DNA from: Devosia sp. A16
GTDB lineage: Bacteria; Pseudomonadota; Alphaproteobacteria; Rhizobiales; Devosiaceae
Assembly (NCBI RefSeq): GCF_001402915.1
Contig: NZ_CP012945.1
Coordinates: 3,449,501 to 3,513,500 of the forward strand
Reading direction: 5' to 3'
DNA: 64,000 bases
This document shows, one piece after another, positions 1-7,129 of this stretch. Position 1 is the stretch's first letter. Every line of letters begins with the position of its first letter. The notes below the pieces were generated by a model that ran no database searches, was not told where the DNA came from, and was given only the letters and a program-made list of their open reading frames with translations. A program made the translations under genes and the position numbers.

Positions 1-370
1 CGAGCCCGACCACGAGGCCGCCGCCGAAGCCGCTGCCCTCACTGCGCGGGGCGCGCCCGGCAAGCCCACTCGCCAACCGTTCAAACTGCAGTTGCAGCCC
101 GGGGGCGGCCAGCACCAGGCCGAGCAGGGCGAGGACGATGGCGCTCAGGGTCCGGTTGATGTCGGGCGGCACGCCGATCAGCCGTACCAGCGCGCTCAGC
201 GCCAGGGTTGCGGCGCTGAAGGCCAGGACGAAGCCGACGATCACCCCGACTGGCCGCGCCTTGCCCTCCTGCGTCGCCGTCGCGAGGATCATCGGCAACA
301 GCGGCAGCACGCAGGGCGAGAGGATGGTGATGACGCCCGCGACGAAGGCGAGCGCGATGGTTGCCAGCAT
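1..370 (-). CDS. Cytochrome c biogenesis protein CcdA/DsbD-type membrane protein (partial, C-terminus outside window)
   Basis: The first 123 residues are visible; the gene runs off the left edge. The protein begins MLATIALAFVAG and has the family hallmark SPCVLPLLP, with the redox Cys at residue 20, inside the first membrane helix. A second hydrophobic helix follows around residues 40-60 and a third around 70-90. CcdA proteins carry electrons from cytoplasmic thioredoxin across the inner membrane to periplasmic thiol proteins. The upstream gene on the same strand is a periplasmic thioredoxin ending 7 bp before this start, a likely direct redox partner. The second family Cys would lie beyond the window, so I cannot confirm function in full. 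Confidence 0.85.
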   Translation of the reverse strand, partial: MLATIALAFVAGVITILSPCVLPLLPMILATATQEGKARPVGVIVGFVLAFSAATLALSALVRLIGVPPDINRTLSAIVLALLGLVLAAPGLQLQFERLASGLAGRAPRSEGSGFGGGLVVGL

Positions 371-377
371 CGGCGGG

Positions 378-794
378 TCAGAGCGCGCTGGTATGGGCGT
401 TGAGGCCGTTGACCCCACCGCTGTTCCAGATTTCGACCCCGTTACCGTCCTTGTCGAGCAGCACGAACGTATCCTGGTAGGTCACGCCGAAGCGGGCCTT
501 CAGCGCCTGCTCCTTGTCATAGTCGGCGATCACCAGCGTCAGGCCGGGATTGACCTCGTCCCAGCGGGCATTGAGCTCGGTCACCGTGGCCCGGCAATTG
601 GGGCACCAGGCGGCATAAAAGAACACCACCGTCGTTCCCTTGGCGGCGAGCTCGGCGAGCTGCGCGTCGCTCTCGTAGGAGAGCACCTGCGACGCCGGCG
701 CCGCGACGGCTGCATCCTCGGCGAGGGCAGGGGGGAGCGCAGCGGGGGATGACAGCAGCAGGGCGGTGAGGAGCAGGCGGAGCAATGGGCGCAT
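378..794 (-). CDS. Periplasmic thioredoxin-fold protein (TlpA/DsbE-like)
   Basis: A 138-residue protein with an N-terminal signal peptide (hydrophobic residues 4-24, cleavage around AEDA) and a thioredoxin core. The active site is WCPNC, Cys64 and Cys67, after the typical beta strand TVVFFYAAW. I chose the ATG at 794; an in-frame GTG at 812 would only add six residues ahead of the signal peptide. Its gene is directly followed by the ccdA-like gene, so the pair probably forms a periplasmic reduction module: CcdA reduces this protein, which then reduces client disulfides. The client is unknown; the rhodanese and sulfur genes across the divergent promoter are candidates by position only. Confidence 0.85.
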   Translation of the reverse strand: MRPLLRLLLTALLLSSPAALPPALAEDAAVAAPASQVLSYESDAQLAELAAKGTTVVFFYAAWCPNCRATVTELNARWDEVNPGLTLVIADYDKEQALKARFGVTYQDTFVLLDKDGNGVEIWNSGGVNGLNAHTSAL

Positions 795-1016
795 GAAATG
801 GTTTTCCGGCACGACGAGCCGTCGTTTTGGCCGGCATTATCGCCCGTGCCGGAGCTTATGCCTATGGGCCCGCAGGGAAATTGATTGCCGCGACGGCGGT
901 GGCCGGCGACGGAAATTTCGGTCTCGCTCCGCAATTTGGAAACCTGTCGGCAGCATCGGAGGGGGCGATGCGACTATGATGCCGGCAAGTTCATGCTCCA
1001 GAGTGAGAATACTTCA

Positions 1017-1940
1017 ATGCGTTTCAACGTCCTCGCCACGGCGCTCGTCATTGGCCTCGCCGCTGCCGGTAGCGCACAGGCCGAGCGCCTGACCAACCAG
1101 CCGCTGGTCGACGCCGCCTGGCTCAACAGCCAGCTCGGCAAACCCGACCTGGTGATCATCGACATCCGCGATACTCCCAAGGACGGCACCGCGCCCTACG
1201 CCGCCGGCCACGTGCCGGGTTCGGTCGAAGCGCAATATGCCGCCTATGGCTGGCGCGCCAAGATCGACGGCGCTCCGGGCCTGCTCCCCAAGCTCGAGGA
1301 TATCTCGGCCAAGATCGCGGCGCTCGGCGTCAGCGACGACACGCAGGTGGTGATCGTGCCGGCCGGCAGTGATGTCGCCGAGTTCGGCGGCGCCACCCGC
1401 GTTTACTGGACCTTCAAGGTGCTCGGCCACGACAACGTCACCGTGCTCGACGGCGGCTACAAGGCCTGGGCCGATGCCGGCCAGCCGGTTTCGACCGATG
1501 TCGTGACCCCGGTCGCCGGCAGCTTCACTGCCAAGCTGCGTCCTGAACTGCGCGCCGAAGTGGCCGAGGTGGAAGAGGCGATCGCCAGCGACACCAACTT
1601 GATCGATGCCCGCTCGGTGGCGCAGTTCATCGGCAAGGAAAAGACCAACACCGTGCAGTCGCTCGGCACCATCCCGACGGCGGTGAACCTCAACTTCGAT
1701 AAGTTCTGGGACAAGGACGCCGGCAAGTTCGCCAGCAAGGCGACGATCGACGCGCTGGTGCAGCAGGCTGGCGTCACCGACACCAACGGGCTCATCACCT
1801 TCTGCAACACCGGGCACCTCGCCTCGATCGCCTGGTTCGGGCTATCCGAGGTCGCCGGCCTCAAGGGCGTGCGGCTCTATGACGGCTCCATGTCGCAGTG
1901 GACCCTCGACCCGGCCCGCCCGGTGGTGGTACAGAACTAA
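1017..1940 (+). CDS. Exported two-domain rhodanese (thiosulfate/3-mercaptopyruvate sulfurtransferase-like)
   Basis: 307 residues: signal peptide (1-22, ending GSAQA), an N-terminal rhodanese domain around 30-160 and a C-terminal one around 175-300. The catalytic loop is in the second domain, FCNTGHLA with Cys263; the first domain has no Cys at the equivalent place, as in tandem sulfurtransferases where it is structural. Such enzymes move sulfane sulfur from thiosulfate or mercaptopyruvate to a thiol acceptor through a Cys persulfide. The ATG at 1017 is preceded by a purine-rich GAGTGAGAA and begins the signal peptide. Being periplasmic and next to a redox pair and a sulfur transporter, it probably handles inorganic sulfur, but the substrate is not shown by sequence. 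Confidence 0.9.
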   Translation: MRFNVLATALVIGLAAAGSAQAERLTNQPLVDAAWLNSQLGKPDLVIIDIRDTPKDGTAPYAAGHVPGSVEAQYAAYGWRAKIDGAPGLLPKLEDISAKIAALGVSDDTQVVIVPAGSDVAEFGGATRVYWTFKVLGHDNVTVLDGGYKAWADAGQPVSTDVVTPVAGSFTAKLRPELRAEVAEVEEAIASDTNLIDARSVAQFIGKEKTNTVQSLGTIPTAVNLNFDKFWDKDAGKFASKATIDALVQQAGVTDTNGLITFCNTGHLASIAWFGLSEVAGLKGVRLYDGSMSQWTLDPARPVVVQN

Positions 1941-1963
1941 GCTGCCGAACCAGCTGCGGTAGG

Positions 1964-2060
1964 CCTCCCTCCCCCTTGAGGGGAGGGATTGAGGGTGGGG
2001 GTGGTGCGGTTATCACCGATGGACCGCCACCCCCGCCCCTCCCCTCAAGGGGGGAGGGAG
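1964..2060. repeat. GC-rich nested palindrome 1
   Basis: Fills much of the gap between the rhodanese and the YeeE-like gene. Outer arms of the type CTCCCTCCCCCTTGAGGGG pair with their complement at the far end, and each arm is itself a small hairpin (CCCCTTGAGGGG). Likely a repetitive extragenic palindrome that can act as a transcription terminator for the rhodanese gene. Related elements recur throughout the window. Confidence 0.8.
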
Positions 2061-2193
2061 CAGCCTGGTGAGCGCCTGGCTACCGTGCCCGACGCGAACG
2101 CCTTCGACCAATCGCCAAGGGCGCCCGAGATTGCGGTCTCGGGCGCTGCCATTTACGACAGGCGATAGACTGCCTGCATAGGATTTGACTCTC

Positions 2194-3408
2194 GTGACCA
2201 ATATCAGCGCCTCCCCACCTGCTCCTTCCTTCAGCTGGCCGAAACTCGATCGCGGCCCGGTCATCGTGGCGCTCCTGATGTTCGTGATCGGCAGCGTGGT
2301 GATCGGCCAGGTGGTCGACCTGCGCCAGACCGTCCTCTTCCTGATCGGCGGGCTGCTCGGCGCGACGCTCTATCACGCCTCCTTCGGCTTCACCGGTGGC
2401 TGGCGCCGGCTGGTGGTCGAAAAGCGCGGCGCAGCCGTGCGCGCCCAGATGCTGATGGTGGCCATTGCCGCGGTCGTCTTCATTCCGTTGCTCGCCGGCG
2501 GCAGCGCGTTCGGCCGGCCGCTGGCCGGGGCCGTCGCCCCGGTCGGTGTCTCGGTGCTGGTCGGCGCGGCGATTTTCGGGCTCGGCATGCAACTGGGCGG
2601 CGGTTGCGGTTCGGGCACCCTGTTCACCGTCGGCGGCGGCAGCGCGCGCATGCTGGTGACGCTGGCGGCCTTCATCTTCGGCGCGCTGCTCGGCACGGCG
2701 CACCTTCCCTGGTGGCTGGCGCAGCCGTCGCTCCCCAGTATCAGCCTCGGCACCAGTCTCGGCGCGCCGCTGGCCGTCATCGTGACGCTTGCCGGCCTCG
2801 CCGCCGTCGCCGGCATCACCGTGCTGATCGAACGCCGTGCCCATGGCGGGCTCGAGCAGGCATCAAAGCCCAAGACCCGCGGGCTGTCGCGCTTGCTGCA
2901 GGGGCCGTGGCCGCTGGTCGGCGCCGCGGTGCTGCTGGCGCTGCTCAACATCGCGACGCTGCTGATCGCCGGCCACCCCTGGTCGATTACCTATGGCTTC
3001 GGGCTGTGGGGCGCCAAGATTGCGCAATCGGTCGGCGTGCCGGTCGAAACCTGGACCTTCTGGACCGCGCCGGCCCAGGCCCAGGCGCTCGGGCGCAGCG
3101 TCTTGTTCGACATCACTTCGGTGATGGATTTCGGCATCCTGCTCGGCGCGGCTTTGGCCGCTGGCCTCGCCGGCAAGTTCGCGCCCAAGGCCGCCCTGCC
3201 GCTGAAATCGGCGCTCGCCGCGGTGATCGGCGGCGTGCTGATGGGCTATGGCGCGCGGCTGTCGTTCGGCTGCAATATCGGCGCGCTGTTCAGCGGCATC
3301 GCCTCGGGCAGCCTCCATGGTTGGGTTTGGTTCGCCGCCGCCTTTGCCGGCAGCTTCGTCGGCATCGCGCTGCGTCCGGTATTCGGTCTCGATGGGTTCA
3401 AGAAATGA
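2194..3408 (+). CDS. YeeE/YedE (TsuA-like) sulfur-compound transporter
   Basis: 404-residue polytopic membrane protein of the YeeE/YedE family, members of which import thiosulfate (TsuA). It shows the duplicated family layout with two sulfur-relay motifs: GGGCGSGT with Cys138 and SFGCNIGALFSG with Cys360, plus FGFTGGWR near residue 64. In TsuA, equivalent cysteines pass the substrate through the pore. I prefer the GTG at 2194 because AGGA sits ten bases upstream; a TTG at 2185 is possible. Its stop overlaps the next start (ATGA), so it is coupled to the Cys-repeat gene. Thiosulfate is the best-guess substrate; the nearby exported rhodanese supports a sulfur role. Confidence 0.85.
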   Translation: MTNISASPPAPSFSWPKLDRGPVIVALLMFVIGSVVIGQVVDLRQTVLFLIGGLLGATLYHASFGFTGGWRRLVVEKRGAAVRAQMLMVAIAAVVFIPLLAGGSAFGRPLAGAVAPVGVSVLVGAAIFGLGMQLGGGCGSGTLFTVGGGSARMLVTLAAFIFGALLGTAHLPWWLAQPSLPSISLGTSLGAPLAVIVTLAGLAAVAGITVLIERRAHGGLEQASKPKTRGLSRLLQGPWPLVGAAVLLALLNIATLLIAGHPWSITYGFGLWGAKIAQSVGVPVETWTFWTAPAQAQALGRSVLFDITSVMDFGILLGAALAAGLAGKFAPKAALPLKSALAAVIGGVLMGYGARLSFGCNIGALFSGIASGSLHGWVWFAAAFAGSFVGIALRPVFGLDGFKK

Positions 3409-3803
3409 GCGGTTCGCGTAACACCCTGCTGTTCGGCGCGGCGCTGCTCGCCGCCACTGCGGCCGTCGCCGCCGACCACGTGACCCGCGGCAGCGGCGCG
3501 GCCGCGCCTGCCGCGGTGACGGCCGGAGCGGATGCAGCGTCCAACCCTTGCGCCGCGGCTTCGCCATGCGCCGCTGAATCTCCATGTGCGGCTTCCTCGC
3601 CTTGTGCAGCCTCGTCGCCCTGCGCGGCAGCCTCGCCCTGTGCCGCTGCCTCTCCATGTGCCGCAGCCGCCCCCTGCGCCGCGGCTGCTCCATGTGCAGC
3701 GGCTGCGCCTTGCGCTGCGGCCGCCCCGTGCGCTGCGGCCGCCCCGTGCGCTGCGGCAGCGCCCTGCGCGGCAGCCGCTCCCTGCGCGGCAGGCAGCCTC
3801 TGA
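3405..3803 (+). CDS. Exported Cys-rich hexapeptide-repeat protein (14 PCAAxx units), unknown function
   Basis: 132 residues. Residues 7-22 are a hydrophobic export signal ending AAVAA; a short Ala/Gly-rich linker follows; then the rest is 14 tandem hexapeptides of the form P-C-A-A-x-x. The variable pair is AS, ES, SS, SS, AS, AS, then AA seven times, then GS before the stop. All 14 Cys are in the repeat and equally spaced. The reading frame is supported by ATGA coupling to the transporter upstream and TGATG coupling to the gene downstream, and by varied synonymous codons (TGC/TGT; CCT, CCA, CCC, CCG) that keep the peptide constant. I do not recognise a characterised family. Regular exported thiols beside a sulfur transporter suggest a sulfane-sulfur carrier or soft-metal buffer; that is inference. 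Confidence 0.8.
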   Translation: MSGSRNTLLFGAALLAATAAVAADHVTRGSGAAAPAAVTAGADAASNPCAAASPCAAESPCAASSPCAASSPCAAASPCAAASPCAAAAPCAAAAPCAAAAPCAAAAPCAAAAPCAAAAPCAAAAPCAAGSL

Positions 3804-4408
3804 TGGCCGACCCGGCGGAGCGGCTTCGCGCGGCGCAGGAAGCGCTGTTCTGCGAGGAGGTTCTGTTGAAGGGCGGCGACAACGTCTTGCACGCCACCCT
3901 CCGTGATGCGCCGGTCATCGCCTGGACCCACTACCCGCCGGGCGATGTCTATGACCCCGCTTCGGGCGGCCAGTGGTATTATCACTGCCATATTCCGGCA
4001 GCCGAGGCCGAGCACGGGCACTTCCACTGCTTCGTCCGCCCGGACGGCAAGGACGGTCCGGTGCATCACCTGATCGCCGTCGGCGTCGATGCGCATGGCA
4101 GGCTGCTACGCTTGTTCACCGTCAACCAGTGGGTGGTCGGCGACAGCTGGCTCGATGCCGAACCGAGCATTGCGCTGCTCGAGCGCTTCGACATCCAGAT
4201 GCCGCAGCCCTCCTACCTCACCAACCGCTGGTTGAGCGCCATCCTTCGCCTCTACGCCGACGAAATCGCCGGCCTGATCCGCGCGCGCGACGCCATTCTC
4301 GCGGCGCGCCAGACACCGGGCGGCGCGCCGATCCGTGACGACCGCGCGCTGGAGGTGACATCGGAACTCCGTGTGGATCTGCCGTCGACGGTTCGGGCCT
4401 TGAGCTGA
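3803..4408 (+). CDS. Conserved-type hypothetical protein with dense His/Cys cluster
   Basis: 201 residues, soluble, no signal peptide or membrane segment. The notable part is a His/Cys-rich stretch HCHIPAAEAEHGHFHC, giving His61, Cys62, His63, His71, His73, His75 and Cys76, with another His pair at 88-89 (VHHL). This spacing could bind a metal. The C-terminal half looks helical with several Arg. I do not recognise the family with certainty; it may be one of the uncharacterised DUF families found in proteobacteria. Start and stop both overlap neighbours (TGATG), so it is made together with the Cys-repeat protein and the acetyltransferase. An ATG reading through from further upstream would overlap the repeat gene in another frame and is unlikely. 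Confidence 0.75.
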   Translation: MADPAERLRAAQEALFCEEVLLKGGDNVLHATLRDAPVIAWTHYPPGDVYDPASGGQWYYHCHIPAAEAEHGHFHCFVRPDGKDGPVHHLIAVGVDAHGRLLRLFTVNQWVVGDSWLDAEPSIALLERFDIQMPQPSYLTNRWLSAILRLYADEIAGLIRARDAILAARQTPGGAPIRDDRALEVTSELRVDLPSTVRALS

Positions 4409-4830
4409 TGAGCGAACTGTCGATCAGCGTCACCGAAACCCCGACCGCCGATGAGCTGGCCACCATCGGTGGGCGCCTCACCGCCTTCAACGAGGGTGAC
4501 GTCGGTCCGGCCGATCGCCGGCCGCTTGCCGTCGTGGTGCGCGATGAGGCCGGCGCCATCGTCGCCGGCCTTTCCGGCTATACCGCCTGGGGCTGGCTCT
4601 ACGTGCAGTGGCTGTGGGTCGCCGAGGAGCAACGGGGCGCCGGCCTCGCCGGCCGCATGCTGACGGCGGCCGAGACGGACGCCAAGGCCCGCGGCTGCCA
4701 CGGCGCCTATATCGACACCTTCAGCCCGGTGGCGCTGAAAACCTATCAGCGCGCAGGCTACGTGTCGTTCGGCGCGCTCAAGGATTTTCCGCCGGGGCGA
4801 ACGCGGACGTTTCTGCAGAAGCGGCTTTGA
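4408..4830 (+). CDS. GNAT-family N-acetyltransferase
   Basis: 140-residue single-domain GNAT. The acetyl-CoA loop EEQRGAGLAGRML lies at about 73-85, after the beta strand WGWLYVQWLWV, and the C-terminal YQRAGYVSFG strand-turn matches the family fold. It is the last gene of the four-gene operon starting with the YeeE-like transporter, with a one-base TGATG overlap to the preceding stop. The substrate cannot be told from the sequence; acetylation of an amino group on a small molecule or on a protein of this operon are both possible. Confidence 0.85.
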   Translation: MSELSISVTETPTADELATIGGRLTAFNEGDVGPADRRPLAVVVRDEAGAIVAGLSGYTAWGWLYVQWLWVAEEQRGAGLAGRMLTAAETDAKARGCHGAYIDTFSPVALKTYQRAGYVSFGALKDFPPGRTRTFLQKRL

Positions 4831-4849
4831 GTACGAGCGCCGGTGGAGA

Positions 4850-4966
4850 CTGACCCCCACCCCTGTCCCCTCCCCCTAAGAATGGGGAGGGAGACCCTAT
4901 CACCGCTATCGAGGCTGACGTCTCCCTCCCCCTGTTTCAGGGGGAGGGGACAGGGGTGGGGGTCAG
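4850..4966. repeat. Long perfect palindrome 2 between convergent genes
   Basis: The outer arms, 4850-4877 and 4939-4966, are perfect 28-base inverted repeats; a second 12-base pair (4884-4895 with 4920-4931, GTCTCCCTCCCC type) is nested inside. It lies between two convergent genes, the GNAT and anmK, so it likely works as a two-way transcription terminator. Same family as the elements near 10.7, 35.7 and 61.7 kb. Confidence 0.9.
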
Positions 4967-4994
4967 CCCGCATCAGCGGCAGCGGTGAGCCCGA

Positions 4995-6113
4995 CTAAGC
5001 CGCCAACCGTCCACCCAGCAGCGGGTGCGGGGCACCGGTCGTCGTCGGAAAGCTGATCGGCAGCCCGCGCAATACCCGCACTGCGAGAAACGCGAAGCAC
5101 TCCGCTTCGATCGCGTCGCCGCGCCAGCCGACGGTTTCTGCCGGAGCCGCGTCCACCCCGGCGCGGGCCTTCAGCATCTCCATCATCAGCGGGTTGTGCC
5201 GCCCGCCGCCTGAAACGATCAACCGCGTCGGCCGCGTCGGCAGCAGGTCCAACCCCTTGCCGACGGCGGCGGCGGTGAAGGCGGTGAGCGTCGCCGCGCC
5301 GGTGGCCGGGTCGAGCCCGTCGGCCATGGCGGCGGTGAAATCGAAACGGTCGAGCGATTTGGGCGGCGGTGCGCTGAGATAGGGGTGCTGCAGCAGCTTC
5401 TTGAGCCGCGCCTCGTCCACGGTGCCGCTCCGCGCCAGGGCGCCGTCCCGGTCCATGTCGCCCAGTCCGCGCGCCTTCATGAAATCGTTGAGCGGCGCGT
5501 TCGCCGGGCCGGTATCGAAGGCGACCAGCCGGTCGGCGCCATCCCAGTAGGTGACATTGGCGACGCCGCCGAGGTTCAGCACTGCGGTCTCGCCATGCGT
5601 GCCTAGCCCGCGCAGCAGCGCCTGGTGGTAGATGGCGGCGAGGGGCGCGCCCTGTCCGCCGGCCCGCACGTCGGCCGATCGGAAATCATAGGCGACCTTG
5701 GCGCCCAGCAGCTGATGCATCAGTTCGCCGTCGCCGAGCTGCCGGGTGGCGCCGATCCGCCCCGGCTGCGGCGCGCGATGCAGCACCGATTGGCCGTGAA
5801 AGCCGACGACCCCGATATCGGCCATGTGGAGGCCGGCGCTTTCCACCAGCGCCTTGACCGCTGCCGACTGCGCCCGGGTCAGCATCTCTTCCGCCCGGGC
5901 GAAGATGGCTGGATCCGGCCCCTCGAAATTCCACTTGCGCGCCTCGGACAGCGTCTCTTCGAGCGTGTCGCGGATGGCCTGCGGGTAGGGAGCGAGCGTA
6001 TAGGCGCCGAATTGCTCGATGCTCTCGCCGTCCGTCTTCAGCAGCGCCACGTCGATATTGCCGTCGAGCACGGTGCCGGTCATCAGGCCCACGGCCCAGA
6101 TCGGTGCGGCCAT
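4995..6113 (-). CDS. anmK: Anhydro-N-acetylmuramic acid kinase AnmK
   Basis: 372 residues, close to the usual length. AnmK cleaves the 1,6-anhydro ring of anhMurNAc while phosphorylating it with ATP, giving MurNAc-6-phosphate for MurQ. Motifs seen: [13 protein letters not shown] at residues 9-21 (the family GxMSGTSxDGxD ATP loop, with Thr for Ser) and [13 protein letters not shown] carrying the catalytic Asp of DTGPxN. The ATG at 6113 follows a good GGGAGAG site and begins MAAPIWAVG; the upstream TTG is less likely. It is the last gene of the leftward murQ operon, 12 bp after the serine hydrolase. Confidence 0.95.
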   Translation of the reverse strand: MAAPIWAVGLMTGTVLDGNIDVALLKTDGESIEQFGAYTLAPYPQAIRDTLEETLSEARKWNFEGPDPAIFARAEEMLTRAQSAAVKALVESAGLHMADIGVVGFHGQSVLHRAPQPGRIGATRQLGDGELMHQLLGAKVAYDFRSADVRAGGQGAPLAAIYHQALLRGLGTHGETAVLNLGGVANVTYWDGADRLVAFDTGPANAPLNDFMKARGLGDMDRDGALARSGTVDEARLKKLLQHPYLSAPPPKSLDRFDFTAAMADGLDPATGAATLTAFTAAAVGKGLDLLPTRPTRLIVSGGGRHNPLMMEMLKARAGVDAAPAETVGWRGDAIEAECFAFLAVRVLRGLPISFPTTTGAPHPLLGGRLAA

Positions 6114-6124
6114 CTCGCTCTCCC

Positions 6125-7129
6125 TCAATTGTCGTTGACCAGCTCGCCCACGGCGCGGCGCAGCGCGATGATGCCGCTGTCGAAATGCCGGGTCGGATGC
6201 ACGCGGTTGGTGAGCAGCGTCCAGGCCCGCCCCCCCGCGAAGTCGATCCAGAGGCCGGTGCCGGTGAAGCCGGTATGTCCGATGGTTTCGGCCGAGCAGC
6301 GGTCGCCGCCCGACCAGCCTTCGTACGGCCGCTCCCAGCCATGGGTGCGGCGCGGCGACAGGGCGGTGCGCATCAGGGCGATGCTGGCCGGCGCCGCGCC
6401 GGTGCCGGCAAGCAGGCCCCGCGCATAGTCGAGCACCGACGCGGCCGTGCCGAACAGCCCGGCATGCCCCGAGCCCTGCAGTGCATAGCAGTTCTCGTCA
6501 TGCACTTCGCCGACGATGACCCGGCCGCGCCAGGCGTCGCGCTCGGTGGCCGCGGCTTCCAGCGGATCGGCCGACCAGGCGAATCCGGGACCGGGGTCCT
6601 GCTGCCGGATCAGCTTGCCGCTCAGCCGTTCGAGCGCAATGCCGAGGAGGATGAAGTTGATGTCGGAATAAACCGGCGGGCCCGCCTGCCACTCGTGCTG
6701 CAGCACCCAGGCGCGGAGGAGGTTCGGGTCGCTGCCATAGGTGTAGATCGGCACCACCCCGGGGAACGGGGTCTGGTGCCCGAGGCACTGCCGGAAGCTG
6801 AGCTTCCGCTCCCAGCTGCCGTCGGGGTTGTACTGGCGGAAATCGGGGATCACCGAGGTCAGCGGCGCATCGAGGTCGATCGTGCCGGCTTCAGCCAGCG
6901 CGAGAATGCGCGGCGTGGTGAAGATCACCTTGGTGAGCGAGGCGAGATCGAACCAGGTGGCGTCGGTCATCGGGCGTGCGGCCGGAACCAGTTGCGCCGA
7001 GCCGATCGAACGCACCGCCCGATTGCCCTCGCGGTCGACGATGCCGAGCACGCCGCCGGGAATGCGCTTTGCCGCCACCGCCGCCTGCAGCGGCGCGAAG
7101 GCGCGATCGAGAACAGCGTTGACGCTCAT
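6125..7129 (-). CDS. Serine hydrolase, beta-lactamase/penicillin-binding-protein-like
   Basis: 334 residues of the class C beta-lactamase-like fold. Active-site motifs are SLTK (Ser64, Lys67), YSD at Tyr154 in the YxN position, and HTGFTG near residue 283 in the KTG position. No signal peptide, so it would act in the cytoplasm. Position between an ABC importer and anmK suggests it cuts an imported cell-wall fragment, perhaps as an amidase, esterase or D-peptidase on muropeptides. Similar hydrolases do occur in MurNAc utilisation clusters of Gram-positive bacteria, but the exact reaction is unproven. Its ATG overlaps the stop of the ATPase gene by four bases. Confidence 0.85.
   Translation of the reverse strand: MSVNAVLDRAFAPLQAAVAAKRIPGGVLGIVDREGNRAVRSIGSAQLVPAARPMTDATWFDLASLTKVIFTTPRILALAEAGTIDLDAPLTSVIPDFRQYNPDGSWERKLSFRQCLGHQTPFPGVVPIYTYGSDPNLLRAWVLQHEWQAGPPVYSDINFILLGIALERLSGKLIRQQDPGPGFAWSADPLEAAATERDAWRGRVIVGEVHDENCYALQGSGHAGLFGTAASVLDYARGLLAGTGAAPASIALMRTALSPRRTHGWERPYEGWSGGDRCSAETIGHTGFTGTGLWIDFAGGRAWTLLTNRVHPTRHFDSGIIALRRAVGELVNDN

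Noticed and set aside
3540-3800. Short tandem repeats that might suggest a CRISPR or minisatellite
   Set aside because: Period 18 bp in frame, no spacers, and a conserved peptide; it is coding repeat.
3398-4096. Long minus-strand open frame through the Cys-repeat region, with AAHGAAAAQG repeats
   Set aside because: It is the mirror of the plus-strand PCAAxx repeat; the plus frame has coupling to both neighbours, an export signal and silent codon variation, the minus frame has none.
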